A stretch of DNA of 64,000 bases from Alcaligenes faecalis. GTDB lineage: Bacteria > Pseudomonadota > Gammaproteobacteria > Burkholderiales > Burkholderiaceae_B. The notes under the pieces are model-generated. The model saw only the letters and a list, made by a program, of their open reading frames with translations, ran no database searches and was not told where the DNA came from. The position numbers and the translations under genes are program-made. Within the stretch, counting starts at the first letter, position 1. Each line of letters opens with the position of its first letter. Location of the stretch: the NCBI RefSeq assembly GCF_005311025.1, contig NZ_CP031747.1, forward strand, positions 3,757,870 through 3,821,869, read 5' to 3'. Shown here one piece after another: positions 17,500-26,720 of the stretch.

Positions 17500-18830
17500 C
17501 CCCAGCCGGCAAGGCCCGTCGCCGATTCGTCGCCACGGCCACCACCCTGTTCCTGCTTCCCGTCATACCGCGGCTGGCGAACGCCAGCACCATCGTGGCC
17601 GTCCGTACCTGGCCGGCAGACGAATACACCCGCGTCACCCTGGAAATGGATAGCGAGCTCAAGGCCGAGCACTTCACACTGGAAAACCCCCATCGCATGG
17701 TGGTGGACATCCAGGGCCTGACCATGAACCGCACCATCGAGGAGCTGGTTTCCAAGGTCCGCCCCAATGACCCCTACATTCGCTCCGTGCGCGTGGGCCA
17801 GAACCGCCCCGACGTCGTGCGTCTGGTGCTGGATCTGAAACAGGCCGTCGCTCCCCAGATCTTTACCCTTAAGCCCGTTGGCGAATACAAGTACCGTCTG
17901 GTGCTGGACTTGTACCCGCGCGTGGCGCAAGACCCGCTGCTGGCTTTGCAAATTCAGGACGATAACGACCCCTTGGCTTCCGTCCTGGAAAGCCTGGCTC
18001 AAAACTCGCCTGACGCTCCTGTGCCTACAGTACAGGGGCAGACCTTGCCGCCCGTCGCTCGTACGCCGCCTCCCGTTACAACTCCACCGCGCTCTCCTTC
18101 GCCTGCGGCCACGCCTGGTACACCCAATCGTCCTTTGCTAATCGCACTGGACCCTGGCCATGGAGGTGAGGACCCCGGTGCCATCGGCCCCGGTGGTACC
18201 CGTGAAAAAGATGTGGTGCTGAACATTGCCCGTCGCTTGAAGCGCCTGATTGATGCGCAGCCCAATATGCGTACCTATTTGACGCGCGACTCGGACTTCT
18301 TCGTGCCGCTGCAAGTGCGTGTGCAAAAAGCCCGTCGGGTGAAAGCTGACCTGTTCATCAGCATTCACGCTGACGCCTGGATCAAGCCCAGTGCGCGTGG
18401 CTCGTCCATCTACGCCCTGTCCCAGAACGGTGCAACCAGCTCGGCGGCCCGTTGGCTGGCCAAGAAAGAGAACGATGCTGACTTGATCGGTGGTCTGAAC
18501 CTGGGTTCCCACAACCGTCAGGTCGCACAGATTCTGCTGGACCTGTCCACAGCCGCACAGATTAACGACTCGGTGAAAGTGGGCTCGCGCCTGCTGGGCG
18601 AGATCGGCAAGATCAACCGCCTGCACAAGCGCAATGTTGAACGCGCTGGTTTTGCTGTGTTGAAAGCACCCGATATTCCATCGATTCTGATCGAAACGGC
18701 ATTTATCAGTAATCCGGAAGAAGAGCGTCTGCTACGTAGTTCTTCGCATCAGGACAAAATTGCCCAAGCCATTCTGACCGGCATCCGGGGATATTTTGCC
18801 GAGTTTCCGGCACTGGCCAGCCGTAGCTAA
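17463..18830 (+). CDS. amiC: N-acetylmuramoyl-L-alanine amidase AmiC
   Basis: A periplasmic zinc amidase that cleaves septal peptidoglycan so daughter cells can separate. The 455-residue precursor starts with a twin-arginine type signal (ARRRFVATA at 18-26, cleavage near LANA-S at 41), as AmiC is a known Tat substrate in E. coli. An AMIN targeting domain follows (about 45-150), then a proline-rich linker (about 185-220), then Amidase_3 with its metal and catalytic residues in DPGHGGEDPG, EKDVVLNIA, SIHADAW and IETAFISN. The ATG lies inside the tsaE 3' end. A strong terminator follows the stop. Confidence 0.95.
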   Translation: MDYDTRPQPAEVAPAGKARRRFVATATTLFLLPVIPRLANASTIVAVRTWPADEYTRVTLEMDSELKAEHFTLENPHRMVVDIQGLTMNRTIEELVSKVRPNDPYIRSVRVGQNRPDVVRLVLDLKQAVAPQIFTLKPVGEYKYRLVLDLYPRVAQDPLLALQIQDDNDPLASVLESLAQNSPDAPVPTVQGQTLPPVARTPPPVTTPPRSPSPAATPGTPNRPLLIALDPGHGGEDPGAIGPGGTREKDVVLNIARRLKRLIDAQPNMRTYLTRDSDFFVPLQVRVQKARRVKADLFISIHADAWIKPSARGSSIYALSQNGATSSAARWLAKKENDADLIGGLNLGSHNRQVAQILLDLSTAAQINDSVKVGSRLLGEIGKINRLHKRNVERAGFAVLKAPDIPSILIETAFISNPEEERLLRSSSHQDKIAQAILTGIRGYFAEFPALASRS

Positions 18831-18849
18831 CTATCTGCTTGGTTCGATG

Positions 18850-18882
18850 AAAAAAGCGCAGCATTTTTGCTGCGCTTTTTTT
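18850..18882 (+). terminator. Rho-independent terminator after amiC
   Basis: AAAAAAGCGCAGCA and TGCTGCGCTTTTTT form a 14-base stem with a short T-rich loop and a T run, 19 bases after the amiC stop. Confidence 0.93.
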
Positions 18883-18961
18883 GTTTCCGTAGAGTCTGAG
18901 GCTGTTCAGAAAAGAGAGCATCTTTGGGCAAGAACCTGTTTGAACCTGAATCGGCATGGCC

Positions 18962-19194
18962 TTTTCTTGAGGGGGAGCCGCTAGTCTGCAGGCGAGTCAG
19001 GGTGCTGGCCGCAGGCTCTTGAGCTATCCAGGATACAAGCCCCGTGCTGTTTGAGCGCGACGCTTATAGCTCGTCCGGGGGACGAGCTATCGCGCGAGTT
19101 CACGGGGCGCCTGGATAGCTCAAGAGACAAGGGTACCCGTGCGCAGCACGGGCCAGGGCCCCGCCTGCAGACTAGCGGCTCCCCCTCAAGAAAA
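18962..19194. repeat. 233-bp nested palindromic element
   Basis: A perfect 33-base inverted repeat bounds the element (18962-18994 with 19162-19194). Within it, a 17-base perfect repeat pairs 19016-19032 with 19110-19126. At the centre ATAGCTCGTCC (19066-19076) pairs with GGACGAGCTAT (19080-19090) across GGG. The heptamer GAGCTAT, in either orientation, occurs four times. No ORF looks genuine in it. It lies between the terminators of amiC and the convergent DedA gene. It could be a MITE-like non-autonomous element, a degraded insertion or a structured RNA; the sequence does not decide. Confidence 0.85.
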
Positions 19195-19265
19195 CTGAGG
19201 CATTCTTCGCTAAAGGCTGAAACAGAGGCAGCTTTTTCAAAAATACCGAGAGTGCCAATAGTTAC

Positions 19266-19336
19266 CTTGAACACTTGAACACTTGAACACTTGAACACTT
19301 GAACACTTGAACACTTGAACACTTGAACACTTGAAC
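19266..19336. repeat. Nine-copy 8-bp tandem repeat (CTTGAACA)
   Basis: CTTGAAC recurs every eight bases at 19266, 19274, 19282, 19290, 19298, 19306, 19314, 19322 and 19330, with an A spacer, and no mismatch. It is a short-sequence-repeat tract likely to vary in copy number by slippage. It is intergenic, about 70 bases before the DedA terminator, so it is not a coding phase switch for either flanking gene. Confidence 0.95.
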
Positions 19337-19403
19337 CCAGATTTTGCGACGGCTTTTACCCCCTCGCCAACAACAGCGATATCTGACAGGTTCCCGAAAT
19401 AAA

Positions 19404-19427
19404 AAAGGACGCCTACTGGCGTCCTTT
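19404..19427 (-). terminator. Terminator of the DedA gene
   Basis: AAAGGACGCC and GGCGTCCTTT pair around TACT, with an A run on the plus-strand left side that gives a T tract on the minus strand. It lies 38 bases beyond the DedA stop and could also work, more weakly, on the plus strand. Confidence 0.85.
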
Positions 19428-19465
19428 CCTTAACCTTTAACAAGCAAACAATCCGATCTCAAATC

Positions 19466-20116
19466 CTACAAAGTCGCATCACCCTTGCTCTTGCGCTTGA
19501 AGATCTTCCACAAGGCCCCAGCCACAACAGGCACTGCCGCTGCCGCAATACCAATCAGCACAATGGTGTTCAAATGCGCCTTGATGAAAGGCACATTACC
19601 AAAGAAGTAGCCCAGGGTAATCAAGCTGCAAATCCACAGCACCGCGCCGGTAATGTTATACATCTGAAAGCGCATGGCATTCATATGGCCCACCCCGGCC
19701 ACAAAAGGCGCGAAGGTGCGAAACAGAGGCAAAAAGCGGGAAATGACGATGGTCTTGCCACCATGCTTTTCATAGAAAGCATGGGTTTTGACCAACGCAC
19801 GACGATCCAGGAATCGGGATTCCTGGGTAAAGACTTTCGGGCCTATATACCGACCCACGTGATAGTTCACGGTATTACCCAGCACGGCTGCCACGATCAG
19901 CAGGCCACCCAGCATGACCGGGTCCAGCATGCCCGAAGCGCCAAAGGCTCCAGCAATAAACAACAGGGAATCGCCCGGCAGGAAGGGCAAAACCACAAGC
20001 CCGGTCTCGCCAAATATAATCAAGAACAGAACAAGATAAATCCAGGCTCCATACTGCTCGACCCACACACCCAGGTACTGGTCAATATGAAGGATCATGC
20101 TGAGTAAATCGGGCAT
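19466..20116 (-). CDS. DedA family membrane protein
   Basis: A 216-residue member of the DedA/SNARE-associated (VTT) family of inner-membrane proteins, implicated in recycling undecaprenyl phosphate or phospholipid carriers and in membrane energetics. The open frame extends much further upstream, but that extension overlaps mutL, so I start at the ATG at 20116 (MPDLLSMILHIDQ). Family blocks seen are FGETGLVVLPFLPGDSLLF near residue 38 and the late SRFLPLFRTFAPFVAG near residue 135. It is divergent from mutL. A role in lipid-carrier recycling is family knowledge, not shown here. Confidence 0.92.
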   Translation of the reverse strand: MPDLLSMILHIDQYLGVWVEQYGAWIYLVLFLIIFGETGLVVLPFLPGDSLLFIAGAFGASGMLDPVMLGGLLIVAAVLGNTVNYHVGRYIGPKVFTQESRFLDRRALVKTHAFYEKHGGKTIVISRFLPLFRTFAPFVAGVGHMNAMRFQMYNITGAVLWICSLITLGYFFGNVPFIKAHLNTIVLIGIAAAAVPVVAGALWKIFKRKSKGDATL

Positions 20117-20261
20117 AGTTCCACACCAAAATAACAATCCAGCCAGTCCGATACTGGTCAGACCGACACCATAGAGCAAGCGGTTAAAATAAGCCGCTAC
20201 CGTTTGAAACCCGTTGAACGTGTAATGTTCAACCCTGAATACACACAAGGCCAGCCGCCCT

Positions 20262-22133
20262 ATGTCATCAAGACGCCGTATTATCCCACTCCCGGACTTG
20301 CTTGTAAGCCAAATTGCAGCCGGTGAAGTTATCGAGCGCCCGGCATCTGTCCTGAAGGAATTGCTGGAAAACGCGATTGACGCCGGAGCCAGTGCCATCG
20401 AGATTCGCCTGGACGGCGGCGGCATACGCCGCATCTCTGTCAGCGACGATGGCCACGGCATCACCCAGGAAGAATTGCCCCTGGCGCTGCTGCAACATGC
20501 CACCAGCAAGATTCGCTCGCTGGAAGAACTGGAGTCCGTGGCCTCCATGGGCTTTCGGGGTGAAGCCCTGCCCTCAATTGCCTCGGTAGCCCGCCTGACG
20601 ATTAACTCGCGCACTCAGGACGACCCGCACGCCTGGGAGTACTCACTGGGTCAAAGCGAACCCCAGCCCGCCTCCGGGCAGATTGGCACGCATGTGGATG
20701 TACGTCAGCTATTTGACGAAATCCCTGCCCGTCGCAAGTTCCTGCGTACGGAAGGCACGGAGTACGGCCATTGCGTGACCGCGCTGGAGCGCATTGCCCT
20801 GGCACAGCCGCAGATCGCTTTCCGACTGTTTCACAATGACAAGCCCCAACGCCACTGGCGCAGCGGCACACTGGAGCAACGCCTGCTGGATATTTTGGGC
20901 AAAGAGTTTATTGAGCAAAGCCTGCCTGTCGCCCAGGAACAAGGCCTGATCAGCTTGCGTGGTCTGGTGATTCACCCCGCCCATGCTCGCCCCAGTGCAG
21001 ACAAACAGTTCTTGTTCGTGAATGGCCGTTTTGTGCGTGATCGTACTGTGTCACATGCTATACGCAGTGCTTATGCCGATGTACTGCATGGAGATCGCCA
21101 GCCTGCCTATGCCTTGTTTCTGGACATTGCCCCATCCACGCTGGATGTGAACGTACACCCCGCCAAGCACGAGGTTCGCTTCCGTGACAGCGGTGCCGTC
21201 TACCGCTTTGTGCTGCAGTCTGTCGGACAAACCTTGGCGCAAGGCAGCATGGCCGGGGAAACGCCAGTTGCCGCCATGCCTTTACCTGAAGGCGCTACCC
21301 AGCCTCCTATAACGGGCACCCCCTACCCTTCGGCCACGCCTGGCGCACCCAGCAGCTCCTACACCAGCAGCGAACCCGCCATGCCGTATAGCCATCCGGC
21401 CCGTCAAGGTTGGCAATCCAGTTTCAGCCTGCGCGAGCCCTCTGGAGGTGGCAATGTCGACTGGAAAAGCATATATCGCCCGATTGAGCCTGCTCCCAGC
21501 AACACGCCAGTCACCAGCTACCAAAGCGAGACAGACAGCACAACGGACGAATTTCCTTTGGGCATGGCCCTGGGGCAGTTGCACGGCATCTATATTCTGT
21601 CCGAAACCCGTCAGGGCATGATTCTGGTGGACATGCACGCCGCACATGAACGCGTGGTCTACGAACAATTAAAGCAGGCTCTGGATGGCCGCGAACTGCC
21701 CCGTCAGGATCTGCTGGTGCCGGTTGTATTCAGCTGCTCGGAAAGTGATATCGCCTTGCTGGATGAGCATCAGGAAACCCTGGCCGATCTGGGCCTGAGC
21801 ATGAATCCGGCAGGCCCCACCACCATGGCCGTGCGTGCCGTCCCCGCCCTCCTGGCCCAAGGCGATATCGAATCGCTGGCCCGTGCCGTACTGCGCGATC
21901 TGGCCCAGGTAGGCTCGTCACGCCACCTGGATGAGCAACGCAACGAACTGCTCTCCACCATGGCCTGCCACGGCGCCGTACGCGCCAATCGTCGCCTGAG
22001 CATCCCCGAGATGAACGCCCTGCTTCGCAAGATGGAACAAACTGACCGGGCCGACCTGTGTAATCACGGCCGCCCCACCTGGTTCCAATGGAAGCTCAGC
22101 GAGCTGGACAAACTTTTTATGCGTGGACAATGA
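20262..22133 (+). CDS. mutL: DNA mismatch repair protein MutL
   Basis: MutL couples mismatch recognition by MutS to strand excision. The 623-residue protein has the GHKL ATPase in its N-terminal third, with [11 protein letters not shown] near residue 33, DDGHGI near 66 and [13 protein letters not shown] near 97. A Pro/Ser-rich linker follows (about 335-430), and a C-terminal dimerisation domain begins near 435 ([24 protein letters not shown]). The endonuclease DQHA-x2-E-x4-E pattern reads [12 protein letters not shown] here, so the motif is largely retained; whether it nicks DNA is open. The stop overlaps the miaA start (ATGA), so the two genes are co-translated. Confidence 0.97.
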   Translation: MSSRRRIIPLPDLLVSQIAAGEVIERPASVLKELLENAIDAGASAIEIRLDGGGIRRISVSDDGHGITQEELPLALLQHATSKIRSLEELESVASMGFRGEALPSIASVARLTINSRTQDDPHAWEYSLGQSEPQPASGQIGTHVDVRQLFDEIPARRKFLRTEGTEYGHCVTALERIALAQPQIAFRLFHNDKPQRHWRSGTLEQRLLDILGKEFIEQSLPVAQEQGLISLRGLVIHPAHARPSADKQFLFVNGRFVRDRTVSHAIRSAYADVLHGDRQPAYALFLDIAPSTLDVNVHPAKHEVRFRDSGAVYRFVLQSVGQTLAQGSMAGETPVAAMPLPEGATQPPITGTPYPSATPGAPSSSYTSSEPAMPYSHPARQGWQSSFSLREPSGGGNVDWKSIYRPIEPAPSNTPVTSYQSETDSTTDEFPLGMALGQLHGIYILSETRQGMILVDMHAAHERVVYEQLKQALDGRELPRQDLLVPVVFSCSESDIALLDEHQETLADLGLSMNPAGPTTMAVRAVPALLAQGDIESLARAVLRDLAQVGSSRHLDEQRNELLSTMACHGAVRANRRLSIPEMNALLRKMEQTDRADLCNHGRPTWFQWKLSELDKLFMRGQ

Positions 22134-23068
22134 ACGATTTACCCATTCTGTGCCTGGCTGGCCCGACGGCCAGCGGCAAAAGCGCAAGCACGCATATCCT
22201 GGCGCAACACTGGCCGATTGAAGTGATTGTGATGGATTCGGCCACGATTTACCGTGACATGGACATTGGCACCGCCAAACCCAGCGCCGAAGAACAAGCC
22301 GCTATCCCCCACCACTTGCTGGATATACGCGACCCGGTAGAGAGTTACTCAGCCGCAGAGTTCGCCACCGACGCGACCCGTCTTATTCAAGAAATCCGGA
22401 CGCGCGGGCATTACCCTGTGCTGTGTGGCGGCACCATGCTGTATTACAAAGCCTTGCGCGAAGGCTTGAACGATTTACCGCAGGCAGACCCTGCCATTCG
22501 CCAGCAACTGGATGAGCGTGCCCAGGAGATTGGCTGGCCCGGCATGCACGAGGAACTGACCCGCATCGACCCGGTGACAGCTGCCCGACTGGCTCCCCGC
22601 GACAGCCAGCGCATTCAACGTGCGCTGGAGATTTTCCATATCAGTGGCAAGACCATGAGTGACTGGCTCAAGGACAAAGCCCAGCCGCAAGAAGAGAGCC
22701 ACCAGTACGTCACCATGAGCCTGGAGCCAGAAGATAGATCCTGGCTGCATAAGCGCATTGCGGCTCGCTATCACGACATGATCGCGCAAGGGCTGCTGCA
22801 GGAAGTGGAGAAGCTGTACCAGCGCCCTGATTTACATCCCGGTCTGCCCTCCATTCGCTGTGTGGGCTATCGGCAACTGTGGTCGTATCTGGACGGCGAA
22901 GTCAGCCTGGACGTGGCGATCGAACAGGCGATTGCCGCGACTCGCCAGCTAGCCAAACGTCAATTGACCTGGCTACGCTCCGAACCCGAGCGTCTGCAAT
23001 TCAACTGCCAGAGCCCGCAAGCCGCCGAGCAGATTGTGCAAGCGGCACGCCAGATCTGGCCAGCCTGA
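22130..23068 (+). CDS. miaA: tRNA dimethylallyltransferase MiaA
   Basis: MiaA adds a dimethylallyl group to adenosine 37 of tRNAs reading UNN codons. The 312-residue protein begins at the ATG overlapping the mutL stop. An upstream in-frame extension into mutL is ignored. Motifs are the P-loop GPTASGKS near residue 10, [17 protein letters not shown] near residue 35, the [11 protein letters not shown] stretch near 103 and the C-terminal [16 protein letters not shown] block. Gene order mutL-miaA is common in proteobacteria. Confidence 0.97.
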   Translation: MNDLPILCLAGPTASGKSASTHILAQHWPIEVIVMDSATIYRDMDIGTAKPSAEEQAAIPHHLLDIRDPVESYSAAEFATDATRLIQEIRTRGHYPVLCGGTMLYYKALREGLNDLPQADPAIRQQLDERAQEIGWPGMHEELTRIDPVTAARLAPRDSQRIQRALEIFHISGKTMSDWLKDKAQPQEESHQYVTMSLEPEDRSWLHKRIAARYHDMIAQGLLQEVEKLYQRPDLHPGLPSIRCVGYRQLWSYLDGEVSLDVAIEQAIAATRQLAKRQLTWLRSEPERLQFNCQSPQAAEQIVQAARQIWPA

Positions 23069-23088
23069 TACACCAGGCTCGCTCGTAG

Positions 23089-23154
23089 GAACGGCCCCTT
23101 GACGGCCGGATAGTATCCGACTGCCAAGGGGCCGTTCAAAGAGACCGTTTTTTT
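23089..23154 (+). terminator. Long hairpin after miaA, probable terminator
   Basis: GAACGGCCCCTTG (23089-23101) and CAAGGGGCCGTTC (23125-23137) form a 13-base stem whose loop contains a smaller dyad (GGATA-g-TATCC). A run of seven T begins 11 bases beyond the stem. It lies between convergent miaA and the NCS1 permease. The T tract is displaced, so efficiency is uncertain. Confidence 0.6.
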
Positions 23155-23168
23155 ACCCGAAACGCCTC

Positions 23169-24629
23169 TTACACCGAAGCGCCGCTCAGCTTGGGCAAAA
23201 CTTTGGTGCGCATGGCCACGTATTGGAACGCGCCACCCAACAAGGCACCAATCAGCCAGCCGTAACCCGCCATATTCGCCAGCGCAGGCACCCAAACAGT
23301 CGCTACCGAGAACACCGCCGCCAGGAAGAAAGCGGCCATTGCACGCTTGTTCCAGCCGTTCTGGAAGTAGTAGGTACCGCTTTCTGCCAGGCTGAACAGA
23401 TCCGACACCACGACACGCTGTTTGCGGATCAAGTAGAAGTCCACAATCATGATGCCGTACAAGGGAGCCAGCAAAGCGCCCAAGGTATCCACAAAACCCG
23501 TAATGCCGATAGCGCTGATCAAGGGCAGCCACAAGGCACCGATAAAGAAAGCAATTACGGCTGTCAGAATGCCGCCCATCTTGGCAGAGATCAGCTCGGG
23601 CTTGAGGTTGGCCAAATCAAAGGCCGGTGGAATAAAGTTCGCCACCAGGTTGATACCCACGGTTGCGGCAAAGAAGGTCAAAGCCGCGATCACCGTTAAA
23701 GCCAGACTATCGACGCGATCCACAATATCGGTAGGGTTGGTCAAGGTTTCGCCAAACAACACAGCTGTACCGGCGGTAATGAACAAGGCCAGGAAGGAGA
23801 ACACGGCCAGGCTGACAGGCAAGCCCATGAAGTTACCGATACGCATGCTGCGCTCGTCTTTCACAAAGCGCGAGAAGTCGCCGTAGTTGATCACAACGGC
23901 AGCAAAGTACGCCACCATAGTGCCCACCACCGCACCAAAGGCCATCAAGGGTCCGCCTTCGTAAGAGCCTTTACCGGCAAAGATCTCACCCACTTTATCG
24001 AGCAAACCACCGCCAGCCTTGTACCAGATCACGGCCAGCAAGGCGAACATCACCAGATACACCAACGGGCCCGCCCAGTTCAGGAAGCGCGTAATCCACT
24101 TCATGCCCATCAGGAAAATACCCAGCTGCAGGATGCAAACCACCACGTAAGACACCCAGCCCACCCAATCCAGCCCCAGGAACAAGGCTCCGCCGGGATG
24201 ATCCAGCAAGGCATTGAACAACAGCGCCAAGGCCGTGGAGGCAAAGTAGGTCTGCACGCCATACCAGAAAATGGCCACAATCCCGCGCACCAGAGCAGGA
24301 AACTTGGCGCCCTTCACCCCCATACTGATACGGGCAATCACAGGATAGGGAACGCCATACAGCACGCTGGGTTTACCGCTCAGATTCACCAGCCCCATCA
24401 CAATAAAACCGGCCAGCAAGATGCCAGCAAATACGGCCCAACCATTCAAACCATAAGAAATGAACAAGGTGGCGGCCAAGGTGTAGCCAAACAGACTTTG
24501 AATATCGTTAGACCAGACGTTGAAAATCTCGAACCAGCCCCACAAGCGTTTTTGTCGTGGCAAAGGCGCCAAGTCTTCGTTGTGCAAAGCAGGATGCGGG
24601 TCTTTCAAAGATAAATCGCTGTGCTCCAT
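23169..24629 (-). CDS. NCS1 family nucleobase/hydantoin-type permease
   Basis: A 486-residue membrane protein with about 12 helices and the opening typical of nucleobase:cation symporter-1 proteins: a polar N-terminus of about 30 residues, then FEIFNVWSNDIQSLFGYTLA, and PVIARISMGVKG near residue 100. Members import uracil, cytosine, allantoin or hydantoins. No catabolic enzyme gene adjoins it, so the substrate cannot be assigned. A strong ribosome-binding site (AGGGGGAA) precedes the ATG. It is inserted between miaA and purM, a boundary that is otherwise housekeeping. Two palindromes lie in its long 5' region. Confidence 0.88.
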   Translation of the reverse strand: MEHSDLSLKDPHPALHNEDLAPLPRQKRLWGWFEIFNVWSNDIQSLFGYTLAATLFISYGLNGWAVFAGILLAGFIVMGLVNLSGKPSVLYGVPYPVIARISMGVKGAKFPALVRGIVAIFWYGVQTYFASTALALLFNALLDHPGGALFLGLDWVGWVSYVVVCILQLGIFLMGMKWITRFLNWAGPLVYLVMFALLAVIWYKAGGGLLDKVGEIFAGKGSYEGGPLMAFGAVVGTMVAYFAAVVINYGDFSRFVKDERSMRIGNFMGLPVSLAVFSFLALFITAGTAVLFGETLTNPTDIVDRVDSLALTVIAALTFFAATVGINLVANFIPPAFDLANLKPELISAKMGGILTAVIAFFIGALWLPLISAIGITGFVDTLGALLAPLYGIMIVDFYLIRKQRVVVSDLFSLAESGTYYFQNGWNKRAMAAFFLAAVFSVATVWVPALANMAGYGWLIGALLGGAFQYVAMRTKVLPKLSGASV

Positions 24630-24658
24630 TTTCTTCCCCCTAAGAAATTGCTTCTAAC

Positions 24659-24672
24659 ATTTCAGCTGAAAT
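24659..24672. promoter_or_regulatory. 14-bp perfect palindrome in NCS1 permease leader
   Basis: ATTTCAGCTGAAAT is a perfect palindrome 30 bases upstream of the permease ATG. A second dyad, ATTTGA-AAA-TCAAAT, is at 24793-24807 further upstream. Both are candidate operators for control of this permease; neither matches a site I can name. Confidence 0.4.
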
Positions 24673-24860
24673 TTCTATGTGCTTGCCGCTACTGTAGGAG
24701 CCTTGCTGATCGGGGAACATTATGGAATGTACGAGTAATACCTAAATTCGGATTAGCTCGAAAAACGACATAATCAAATCCATATAATATTTATTTGAAA
24801 ATCAAATACATCAGATTCGATGCGGTAATACAGGGCAATTCAAAGCAGGATGCAGGAATA

Positions 24861-24891
24861 AAAAAAGCCAGCTTGATGAGCTGGCTTTTTT
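24861..24891 (-). terminator. Terminator of purM (bidirectional hairpin)
   Basis: AAAAAAGCCAGCT and AGCTGGCTTTTTT form a 13-base stem around TGATG with T tracts readable on both strands. It is 24 bases beyond the purM stop. Confidence 0.92.
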
Positions 24892-24914
24892 ACTGACGGA
24901 AAGATCAGAGGTGT

Positions 24915-25964
24915 TTAGACCACTTCAGTCTGTGCCTGACCTTCCTGACGCTCCAGGATTTCGCCCAATTGGTAAACGGTTTCGCCTTGCTCGGACAAAG
25001 TGGCGCTGATGGCGTCTGCCTTGTCTGCAGGAACAATGATGATCATGCCGATACCGCAGTTGAACACACGGTACATTTCTTCGTCGGCCACGTTACCGTT
25101 GCTTTGCAACCACTGGAACAAGGCAGGCATGGTCCAGGAATCACGCTTCAGACGGGCAGTCAGGTGCTTTTGCAGAATGCGTGGCACGTTTTCCAGCAAG
25201 CCGCCGCCCGTGATGTGAGCCAGGCCCTTGATGTCCGCACCGTGGGCAGCCAAGGCAGCCAGCACGGATTTCACGTAGATGCGGGTGGGTTCCATGACCA
25301 CGTCAGCCAAAGGACGGCCATCGAGCTCGTCGGTAGGCTTGGCGTTGGCGTGCTTGAGAATCTTGCGAATCAGGGAGTAACCGTTGGAGTGGGCACCGCT
25401 GGAAGCCAGACCCAGAACCACGTCACCAGGAACAATGGACTTGCCATCGATAATGCGCGATTTTTCTACCGCTCCCACTGCAAAACCGGCCAGGTCGTAC
25501 TCGCCTTCGGGGTACATGCCGGGCATCTCTGCCGTTTCACCACCGATCAGGGCACAAGCGGACAGTTCACAACCCTTGGCAATGCCGCCAACTACTTGAG
25601 CAGCCGTGTCGACCGACAGCTTGCCGCAGGCAAAGTAATCCAGAAAGTACAAGGGTTCTGCGCCCTGGACTAGAATGTCGTTGACACTCATGGCCACCAG
25701 GTCTATACCCACAGTGTCGTGGCGCTGCCAGTCAAATGCCAGGCGTAGTTTGGTACCAACACCGTCGGTGCCGGACACCAGAACGGGCTCTTTAAGGTGG
25801 GTAGGCACTTCAAACAAAGCGCCAAAGCCTCCGATTCCAGCCATGACGCCTGCACGCATGGTTTTGGCAGCCAGTGGTTTAATACGATCGACCAGGGCAT
25901 CGCCCGCGTCGATATCCACGCCTGCATCGCGGTAGGTCAAGGAAACAGAAGTAGTGTTTTTCAT
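24915..25964 (-). CDS. purM: Phosphoribosylformylglycinamidine cyclo-ligase (AIR synthetase)
   Basis: PurM closes the imidazole ring to form aminoimidazole ribonucleotide in purine synthesis. The start is placed at the ATG at 25964 ([21 protein letters not shown]), giving 349 residues, the normal length; the longer open frame runs into hda. Motifs include GIGGFGALF near residue 47, [10 protein letters not shown] near 66, [18 protein letters not shown] near 100 and [12 protein letters not shown] near 144. It is divergent from hda with 54 bases between the start codons, a linkage frequent in proteobacteria. Confidence 0.97.
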   Translation of the reverse strand: MKNTTSVSLTYRDAGVDIDAGDALVDRIKPLAAKTMRAGVMAGIGGFGALFEVPTHLKEPVLVSGTDGVGTKLRLAFDWQRHDTVGIDLVAMSVNDILVQGAEPLYFLDYFACGKLSVDTAAQVVGGIAKGCELSACALIGGETAEMPGMYPEGEYDLAGFAVGAVEKSRIIDGKSIVPGDVVLGLASSGAHSNGYSLIRKILKHANAKPTDELDGRPLADVVMEPTRIYVKSVLAALAAHGADIKGLAHITGGGLLENVPRILQKHLTARLKRDSWTMPALFQWLQSNGNVADEEMYRVFNCGIGMIIIVPADKADAISATLSEQGETVYQLGEILERQEGQAQTEVV

Positions 25965-26018
25965 GGGAAAAGCCGTGGGATATGTGAAAATTGCGAGTTG
26001 GACGAAATTGTACGACAC

Positions 26019-26717
26019 ATGACCGAGCAACTGATTCTGGATATATCTCCAGCACCGCCTGCCTCTTTGGACAACTTTGTTGCCGGAGCGAATCAGGCTG
26101 CGTTGCAGGCTCTGCGTCAATGCAGTCCAGGACGCGCGGTTTACCTGTGGGGACCGCCCGGCGCAGGTCGAACACATCTGCTGCGGGCGATGGCCAGTCA
26201 AGACGACAGCCGCTATTTTAGTTCAGATACACCCTTCCAGCCCATCTTTGACATCGCTACCGATGACAAAGCCCCCCCCAGCCTCTTGGCCATCGACGAT
26301 ATCGAACGTTTTGACGAGCACGGTCAGGCTGCCGTATTTGCACTGTACAATCGCTGGCGCGAGTCGGCCACCCGGCCAGACGCCTTCACGCTGCTGGTCT
26401 CCGGCGACCGGGCTCCCAAAACCATGTCCGTGCGCGAGGACTTGCGCACACGCCTGGGCTGGGACCTGGTATTCAGGCTGGAATACCTGTCGGACGCCCA
26501 CCGGGCCGAAGCCATGCAACAGCGAGCCGCTGCCCGCGGTCTGCAGCTGCAAGCGGAAGTGCTCAGCTGGATACTGACTCACTACGATCGCGATATGAAC
26601 CGCTTGAGCGCACTGATCGATGCGCTGGACAATTATTCACTGGTAAAGAAACGCCCCATCACTTTACCCCTGCTCAAAGAACTTCTGGCCAACAGCCAGA
26701 CCCAATCTTCTAGTTGA
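26019..26717 (+). CDS. hda: DnaA regulatory inactivator Hda
   Basis: Hda binds the DNA polymerase sliding clamp and stimulates hydrolysis of DnaA-bound ATP, preventing re-initiation of replication. The ATG at 26019 gives 232 residues beginning MTEQLILDI, in which QLILDI resembles the clamp-binding hexapeptide near the Hda N-terminus. The AAA+ core follows: [12 protein letters not shown], a Walker A variant [11 protein letters not shown] with Arg instead of Lys as in E. coli Hda, the Walker B LAIDDIE, and an arginine-finger region. The larger open frame upstream is rejected because it overlaps purM. An HAD gene follows after three bases. Confidence 0.94.
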   Translation: MTEQLILDISPAPPASLDNFVAGANQAALQALRQCSPGRAVYLWGPPGAGRTHLLRAMASQDDSRYFSSDTPFQPIFDIATDDKAPPSLLAIDDIERFDEHGQAAVFALYNRWRESATRPDAFTLLVSGDRAPKTMSVREDLRTRLGWDLVFRLEYLSDAHRAEAMQQRAAARGLQLQAEVLSWILTHYDRDMNRLSALIDALDNYSLVKKRPITLPLLKELLANSQTQSSS

Positions 26718-26720
26718 GTC

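Noticed and set aside
19237-19443. Minus-strand 68-codon ORF spanning the octamer repeats (KCSSVQVF repeats)
   Set aside because: The peptide repeats are just the translated 8-bp array, there is no ribosome-binding site, and the ORF covers the DedA terminator.
20117-20614. N-terminal extension of the DedA open frame
   Set aside because: It overlaps mutL on the opposite strand and lacks any DedA-family similarity; the family N-terminus begins at the ATG at 20116.
25965-26201. N-terminal extension of purM
   Set aside because: It would overlap the hda start; the PurM family begins at [15 protein letters not shown].
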